Part shown: positions 57,446 to 64,000 of the stretch, piece by piece | How the letters are laid out: every line of letters starts with the position of its first letter | Position numbering within the stretch: position 1 is the first letter of the stretch | NCBI RefSeq assembly: GCF_000143535.2 | Contig: NC_037310.1 | Coordinates: 3,534,001 to 3,598,000, forward strand | From: Botrytis cinerea B05.10 | Taxonomy: Eukaryota; Ascomycota; Leotiomycetes; Helotiales; Sclerotiniaceae | Length of the DNA stretch: 64,000 nucleotides | Direction: 5' to 3' | Position numbers and translations under genes: made by a program | The notes under the pieces: model-generated | Database searches by the model: none | What the model saw: only the letters and a program-made list of their open reading frames with translations | What the model was told of the DNA's origin: nothing

Positions 57446-60400
57446 CTATTTCGATAATTGAGAAACGTCATATTGTGCAGCATCATGGTACAAATCGATC
57501 AAACAACCTGCACTCCAAGCTTGTGTTGGAGACTACCAAGAAAGTTAGTACAGACCATCTCAACAAATACAGGAAACAACATACCGAATCAGGACAATAA
57601 GCTCCATCTTTTTGTGTCAACTCTGTCAAACCAGCCCAATCACTACTAACAATGGCTTCTTTACAACCCGCCAATCTTCTCGTGATTTGCTGGAAAGCTT
57701 CCGTCTTAGCCGCTGGAGTCTTTCTTCTCTTAAGATCAAATTTCAACAAGGCTCTCAAGAAGAAACCAGTTGGCCATAACCATTCTGGACCTTGGTGATA
57801 ATTTCTTCCTTTGGAAGTCGAGAAATCTTCACTATCCTCGGAGTTGATGTAGTATGGTCGATAGTTAAGATCAGCTGGATCGAGAGTCGCCATACCAGTA
57901 GGTCCACGAAGTACTTTATCCGCAAGGAATAAGGCATTGAGAGCATGAGCATCGTCAAAGAGGTCGGGGGCAACTGTCATGGCAATTGGGAAATTTGACC
58001 GTAATTGATAATCTTCGTACTCTTTGCCAGATTTGTATAAATCCTTGTAAATACCTCTTCGGTTGACAATAGGAGTATTGACATCATACTTCGAGTCATC
58101 TTTAGCGTCCAATGGAACGTAGTAACAACGTTCAAAGTTCTCTTTAATCTTGTCGGCCCAGTCTGAGAAGGTGATGACTTGCATTTTTGGATCTGAAGTG
58201 CTGACGCCAGCATACTTGTACTTGCCTTTCTCGTGAAGTTCGGCTACCCAGCGGAGTGTACTGTATAAGAGACCAGTGATTTCAATAGCAGCTCCATCAC
58301 GAGGTGTACCAGGAACTCCCTTACTCTTGGCTCGTTCACTCTCTCCCATCTTGTCCATCCAAGTACCGCAGTTATTTTGGTTACCACCAAATATTAGACC
58401 ATTTGACCAATCAACTTTGATGTCAATGTTGAATCCCTCAGAGCTCATTTGCATGTCGAGGTTTGGACCAGCATTTGCTTCTCTGAATGACATTCCGGAT
58501 GCATGACGTTGCAAAGATTCCTGGATGATATCCTCCAAAACTGATGTTTTTGAGTATGCTCTTGGATCATCAGAATCAAAGAAGGTATCATCATAAGGCA
58601 AGAATCGCCGAGGTACCTTCTCTTTCAAAAGATCCAATCCATTTGGCACAATTTTGGTATAATCTTGAATGGTTTGTAACATGAACCAGATTGAATCCCG
58701 AGAGTTGTAACGTGGCAAGTTACCACTACCCAACAAGTTAGGTATCATACCATGCTTCAAGACACTTGAGAATGCGAGAATATGTTCTCTTGCTTCAGCA
58801 TAGCGACCTGTTCCAAGGAAGAGACCTCTTGCAGAAATAAATACATCCCTACCCCAACATCTAGCCCACTCGACGGCAAAATGCGGCAAGCCAGCTGCCA
58901 AAGAAGGTACTGCCTTCTTGGGGTACAAAGATGCAGAATTGACATATCCAGTCTGTTGAACGCTAACCATGGCTAAATCTTGTAAGAACCACTGTCCCTC
59001 ACGAACATTCTCATTCATCAATGCCAAACTTCGCTCCCAGGCAGCTCGGTAAGCAGTTCGAATAACTAGTCCAAAGTAACGGGGAAGCAAAAAGCTTGGC
59101 ATTTTTCGAATCGCATCGAAACGTTCCTTCAACCAAGCCGTTGGCTTTTGTAATCTTTCGTAACCGGATCTGTTTGACATTTTCTCCAATCTACCGATGA
59201 TATAGTCAAGTGCCCATTGTCCTTCTCTCAAGTGGTTGCACATGGGATGTCCCAAGTTATTGTCCTTGATGATATTCTTGAGCACACTCCACCAACCTTG
59301 TAGACCAGCATATACGAGTTTACCATGGCCAGGGATGTCGTATACTCCATCTTTACCCTCACTAGCGTCGCGCTCTTCTGCCTCACATTTATAAAGGACG
59401 ACGTTCAAATCAACTAAATCCAATTCTGAAAACGCTGCTTTTGCTCCCGAGGTGACAAATGTGTCGAGGCCAGTTGCATGTTCAGCAGCAGGTATCCAAG
59501 TCTCAAATAATGCAATACTTCCAGGAGGAAATTTATCTCGGACGGAAATTGTTGTTTCTCCATCTTTGTATTCCATGCGGACTCCAGGAAGATTAGAAAC
59601 CTTGCTAGGTAATCCTCTGAGATACTTCTTGTCCTCTAATACGTCCTTCTTTGCCTCTTCAGAAGTGTCGACTTCTAGCATCCAGCTGCCAAGATGGCTT
59701 GCCTTGGTGCCTCCAAGATGAACTGGATTGAAACCTCCATTTCCGTTGCCATAACCAGGGAAAGCTGTATGTGCGATGAGGAAGTAACCCTTTCTAGATT
59801 CGGGATGTACTCGATGAACAGTGATATACTGATCTTCGTGATGAATGTATGTTTCTGCGTACCCATCTTTACCCATAATACTATGAATTTGATTGAGAAG
59901 TTTTTTAACACCACCAATACCACCTTCACCTGCCCCAGTCTTGACTTCTTTTTCGGAAGAAGCAGAAGTATACAGTCTTGTTTCATGGACGATTTCGACT
60001 AGCTTAGGATAAATTTCATCGTAGCCCATGACACTACCAATGGCACTAGAGCACATCGCAACCAATGCAGCATTTGGTAAAGTGTCTCGAGCATCACGCT
60101 TTTGAGCTGGAACTTCATTGTCATGGGTACAATCCATGAAGAGAGCATGAACTGGAGTATATCTGATGGTGCGAATGATTTCTTTGCCAGGTGTCGTTCC
60201 GTTGGATCTACCATGGGGTGTCTTCTGCTCTGCACCCGATACTTCGTCAACTTCAAAGCTACCAATAGGTCTACCACCATGTCGATGAACAAGACGACTG
60301 ACTTCGCCAGTACTCCAAGCCTGCATTGCTTCTCTGATGAGTGAACTTAAGCCAAGACGTTTGACAAAAACGTAGTCCATTTCTTCTGACCCGGTGAAAA

Positions 60401-62203
60401 GTTCAGCAACCACATAAAGATTTGGCCTAATTCTTCTTGCCTCGTCTAGAAGAAATTCAGCTACGTGTATCGGTGTAGAGTGTGCATTATCGATACGGAA
60501 ACCAGTGAAATAGTTCGCCATGAGACGTGTGTATTTTGCCATAAAGTCCCACAAGAAGGGACTGTCTTCGCGAGATTCTCCGTAACGCAACTTCACACAG
60601 TCACCCCAGACAATAACTTCACGGCGCAAATAGGCACGAGATTTGGGCCCGGCATTGTCAACAAGTGCATTTGCAGCCCAAATCCAACCATTATTTGCCA
60701 AAGCAAGGTCTTCCTGATTGTGCTTGGAGGTAGTGGAATTCTTAGGTAATCTGGTGAAGTAAGTTTCAATGAGAGGATTCTTGTCATCAATTGGACCTAA
60801 TTTTGGGCCGTTGTCGTCAAGGCGAACATATTTGGTGCGGTTGAACAGCTGATCGAGAATCTCGGCAACATCAACGTCATATTCTTTGTAGTATGGAAGG
60901 TTGACTTCATCCAAGACGTTAGTCAAGCGGCTTCGAGCTTCAGCACGATCGGCACCATTTGACTTATCGCCTTCGAATCTTCCAAACAAAGCTGTGAGCA
61001 GTGCTGCACCAACTTCTGGATCAACCTTCCTTCTGTATCTCTCCCCAAGCCTATCTGTATTGAGCATTCCTTGTTCTCTCAAGAATGTTGCCTGGTCTGT
61101 AACAGAGGCGTTCTTGATGGCTTCTAAACCACCAAAACCAGATCCACCGAATCCGCCATCTGGGAATGAAATTTTGTTAGATGCCCAAGCCTCTACTATA
61201 GCATCGGCGTCTCTTTCAATTTCAATAACATAGTATTCCCATAGACGAAGTTTGGCAATGACTTCGGTTTTAACGCCTGCCATGACCTTGGCCAGATCAT
61301 CAACAGAATTGAGTGTAGTGGGGAGATCAAGCTTGGCAAGATCTTTACTAAATTCTAGCAATTTAGTGTCCAACTCTAAAGCCGAGCGCAACCATGGTGC
61401 TGTTGATACATTGTAGCCAACTTCTGGGTGCTCCTCGAGCCATGCACTATTGTTTGCAGTGTGGTTCCAGACCACGTCGGTCAACCCCAAAAGTCCATGA
61501 TTGTCTTCCATGCTCTTGACCAGTTTTTTGATGTCTTTCTCGCCATTAGGGAAGCACTCGGGATCCCATGAAAGTTGATCATATATACTGTATGGAGAGT
61601 TTGATTCACCACGCTTCTGTAGTGGGGTAAAATGAACCATGTTGTAACCTCTCTCACTTATCCCCCGGAGATGCTTCTCCCAATCCTTGGGGTACTTTCC
61701 CATGAATTTTGAAATGACAGAGAAGACTGACAATGCAGGCAAAGGCAGTTGCCTGCCTTCCAGCTTCAAAGTTGGAGCAACATCGATGTAATATACGGGG
61801 GATTTGGTGGTTTCGATGGGAGCGGTACTTGTGTCATCCAAGTCCGGTAGAGCTTTGTATGTAGTATAAAATGCGAATGCGCCAGCTGAGTGAATGGGTA
61901 TCGATATTTCAATGGTACGATTAAAGTCTGGTTCCAACCTATACAGTTAGTTTTTGCAGTAGATGGAGATTTGCAGGCAAGAACTCACTTAAATTCACGG
62001 AACTGGTCTCTTTGAAACTCTACACCTTTCTCGGGAATGTTCACCCAAAGACTGCCCTCTCGGCATATCGAAGATGTTCCCTCAATAGCAAAACGGACAG
62101 TTATTGGCTCTGTGCCTTTAGGAGTCAGGTAGATATATCCTCCCGATACATCTGGACTCCCATCGTCCTTGAGGGGGAGTAGATAGATTTCGTTGGAAAC
62201 CAT
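57446..62203 (-). CDS. gdb1: Glycogen debranching enzyme
   Basis: Exons 62203-61989, 61938-57585 and 57532-57446 give 1551 residues, near the 1536 of yeast Gdb1. Introns are 50 and 52 nt. The enzyme has two activities in one chain: 4-alpha-glucanotransferase (GH13-like, N-terminal) and amylo-alpha-1,6-glucosidase (GH133, C-terminal). The transferase nucleophile and acid are visible in FTGFRIDNAHS and VVAELFTGSEE. The glucosidase half has WGRDVFISARGLFLGTGRYAE, GSGNLPRYNSRDSIWFML and NCGTWMDKMGES. The C-terminus becomes normal only with the last intron: GAYCPDS joins SPTQAWSAGCLIDLY. Start MVSNEIYLLPLKDDGSP matches the family. It works in cytosolic glycogen breakdown with phosphorylase. Confidence 0.96.
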
Positions 62204-64000
62204 TGTCTTTGGCGCTACAGGTCTAGCAAACCAACAACGTTAGATATTATTGAAAGCGATTATTGTAAGAGAACTGGGTTCTAGACGGGATCGGCACAAA
62301 TCAAAAAGACGTCACAGGCTTTGGGAAAAGGTGAAGAAGATGGAGAGAAGAATATGAAGCAAAAAAAGAAGAGACGGAGATGGAGAAAACGATGGGGAGA
62401 GGAGTTGAGGTGTACTTTTAAGAAAAACTCATAGGAAAGTGCATTAGTTCTTCAATAAGTGGTATAGGTAGCTTCCAAGTGTTTGCTGATGGTTTGATAG
62501 AGGTAGGTTGGAAGCGGGGCCCCTTTGGAGTTGGTGGGTTGGTGGGCTGGTGGGTGGTGGGTGGTGGGTGGTGGGTGGTAGGTGGGCAGATTAGCATATG
62601 GGATAATGGTGGGAGAGTGGGCGCGGGTAAGATGCTGGTCGAACCATAGGAAAGACCCGGCTTGTTAGCAAAGATACTGGGGACTCTATTGGCTGCGATG
62701 AGTTCTCGATGGTTTAGGATGGAAAAACTGAATGTGATACGTCATGATATAAATAATACCTAGCAAGTGACAATCAGGTACCTTTCTCGCATTTTCTGCA
62801 TTTTTTCTCTTTCTTTGGTGCGCGGCGTCAAGGTGGGATTGGGACTCGATACGCCGTGGTCTAGACCATTTGTTGTTTTTTGCTCCGAGTCTCTGCTAGG
62901 GAGGGTAGTGTCGACTTTCTTTCCTTGAGTTTGACATATAAGCTTTGGACATGATACGGATCAAGAAAAGATATACGAGGAGGGTGAGGTGGTGGTGTTC
63001 GGTTGTAGGGTTCTTTGTGTACTATACGTTTACTCCGAAGCTACTTTCAAGTACTACCTAGTAGGTCCTTTTTATACTTTATGTACTTTCCATACTTCAT
63101 GCCTCATCGACCTCATCGACCTCTAAGTGCTACTTTCTACATCATGTCTACTCCCAAGTAGTACGTGTTCGCCTACATACCTACCAGTTAGACTCGAAAC
63201 CAGTTCCATACATTAATCAACTTCCTTCCCACTATCATTCGGTTGTCGGGTATCTCCCTCCCTTAACCTAGGTAGATATACGGACGGCTAGGCCAGGGGT
63301 TCAGGGGCTGCTAAAACAATAAATTTCCCTTGATTGTGATCTCGAAGTAAAAAAAATAACATAAAATCAAACTTAGCAACTGCCAAAAGTCATGAATGAT
63401 AACAAGCCTCAAATCGACAATATGTGTAAGTACCTATATCACAATGCGAAAGTTCCATATTGTCACCTCCAACTCCAACTACAACTCCAGCACCATCTCC
63501 TTCGCCAGCACTGATTCAGCATACAATCATGAATGCAATTCGCATGCTCGAGTTGGGCTATTCATGTCGTGTTCACACATTCATCCAATGTTTAATCGAA
63601 CTGAACATCATCAGCAAGTCATTTGTCACCATCTGGACTTCCACAGCATTTGCACCACAACCTCCATAGCGCTTATTGGATCCCGCTGTCGTTTGGGTAC
63701 TCGTACAGCGTCAAAACAGCTTCCCATGGGATTTGGAAAAAGCCACAATGGTTATGAGAATACACTAAGCCCGTTTGGAAAGCGGTCAGCTGCCCCCTGG
63801 TTCAATCACGAGCTATTCACGAGCTATCACAAGTGACAGAAGAGCAAGCGAGGCTTTTTGTCTCAACATTCTGGTATCTCAAAGTCGCAAAGCACTTGGT
63901 ATTTTGCCTCCCTTTGCGTGTCCTAATTGTTATCCTTTCTATTTATTCCTTCTTTCACGTCACAGCATATGTGCATGCTCATAAGGTTTACAGCAGCATC
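62204..64000. other. gdb1 upstream region and window end, no gene seen
   Basis: About 1.8 kb. It has GA-rich leader sequence near 62330-62410, the G-rich tract below, and CTACC/TACTAC-rich sequence at 63050-63190. Open frames after 63396 (+) lack recognisable content. The last bases may lie upstream of a gene beyond the window. Confidence 0.5.
62531..62586 (+). repeat. GGTGGGT tandem tract, G-quadruplex-capable
   Basis: More than six runs of three G are separated by mostly TGGT loops. This fits the simple G3-N1-7 pattern for a quadruplex. It lies about 330 bases upstream of the gdb1 ATG, on the strand complementary to the gene's sense strand. Confidence 0.8.

Noticed and set aside
63396..63836. 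146-codon open frame (+)
   Set aside because: No conserved motif, rich in His/Ser from CA/TC-rich DNA, overlapped by other open frames.

Overview
This window looks like nuclear DNA of a filamentous ascomycete. Genes are spaced 0.3-3 kb apart on both strands. Most are broken by short introns (about 48-110 nt) with GTNNGT-type donors, CTAAC-like branch sites and AG acceptors. Several products are typical of Pezizomycotina: Zn2Cys6 regulators, BTB proteins with a short intron before the domain, a GT31-like transferase with a PAN-like tail, and the cyclophilin/WD40 protein. Gene content and base composition would fit a leotiomycete such as the Botrytis/Sclerotinia group, but that is an impression, not a test. 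All exon models were built by hand from splice signals, reading-frame continuity and family conservation.

Layout, 1-6.3 kb: the 3' part of an alpha/beta hydrolase gene (+), a seven-exon M20 dipeptidase of the Dug1 type (-), and an FMN split-barrel protein of the pyridoxamine-oxidase-like family (-). 8.4-16.7 kb: three genes in a row on the plus strand, namely an intronless phosphatidylserine-decarboxylase-family protein resembling PsiD-type amino-acid decarboxylases, a phenylalanine/histidine ammonia-lyase family enzyme with an intact MIO triad, and a Zn2Cys6 regulator. They may form a small aromatic-amino-acid pathway locus. 18.9-20.2 kb: a low-complexity basic protein.

21.5-27.8 kb: a family of four BTB/POZ genes. 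Three are intact and one carries two in-frame stops. All share a phase-2 intron at the same place and a C-terminal Cys/His motif. A decayed relic, perhaps of a trypsin-like protease gene, lies among them. 29.0-32.1 kb: a kinase-fold gene broken by one stop codon, then a decayed kinase-like relic behind an AT-rich stretch.

33.8-45.9 kb: a lysine-rich nuclear-type protein, the mitochondrial F1-ATPase assembly factor Atp11, a 4-coumarate:CoA-ligase-like enzyme with a peroxisomal C-terminus, a coiled-coil membrane protein, a small unknown protein and a GT31-like glycosyltransferase. 46-49 kb holds simple repeats and a diverged 100-nt duplication, with no convincing gene. 49.2-62.2 kb: a second Zn2Cys6 regulator whose best model needs a 6-nt microexon, the PPWD1/Cyp15-type WD40-cyclophilin, divergently a FAR-17a/AIG1-like membrane protein, and the glycogen debranching enzyme. 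The last 1.8 kb is promoter-like and non-coding, with a G-rich tandem tract.

Housekeeping genes (dug1, atp11, cyp15, gdb1) alternate with accessory, family-expanding or decaying genes. The accessory stretches are about 6-17, 21-33 and 46-49 kb. No tRNA, rRNA or CRISPR array was recognised.
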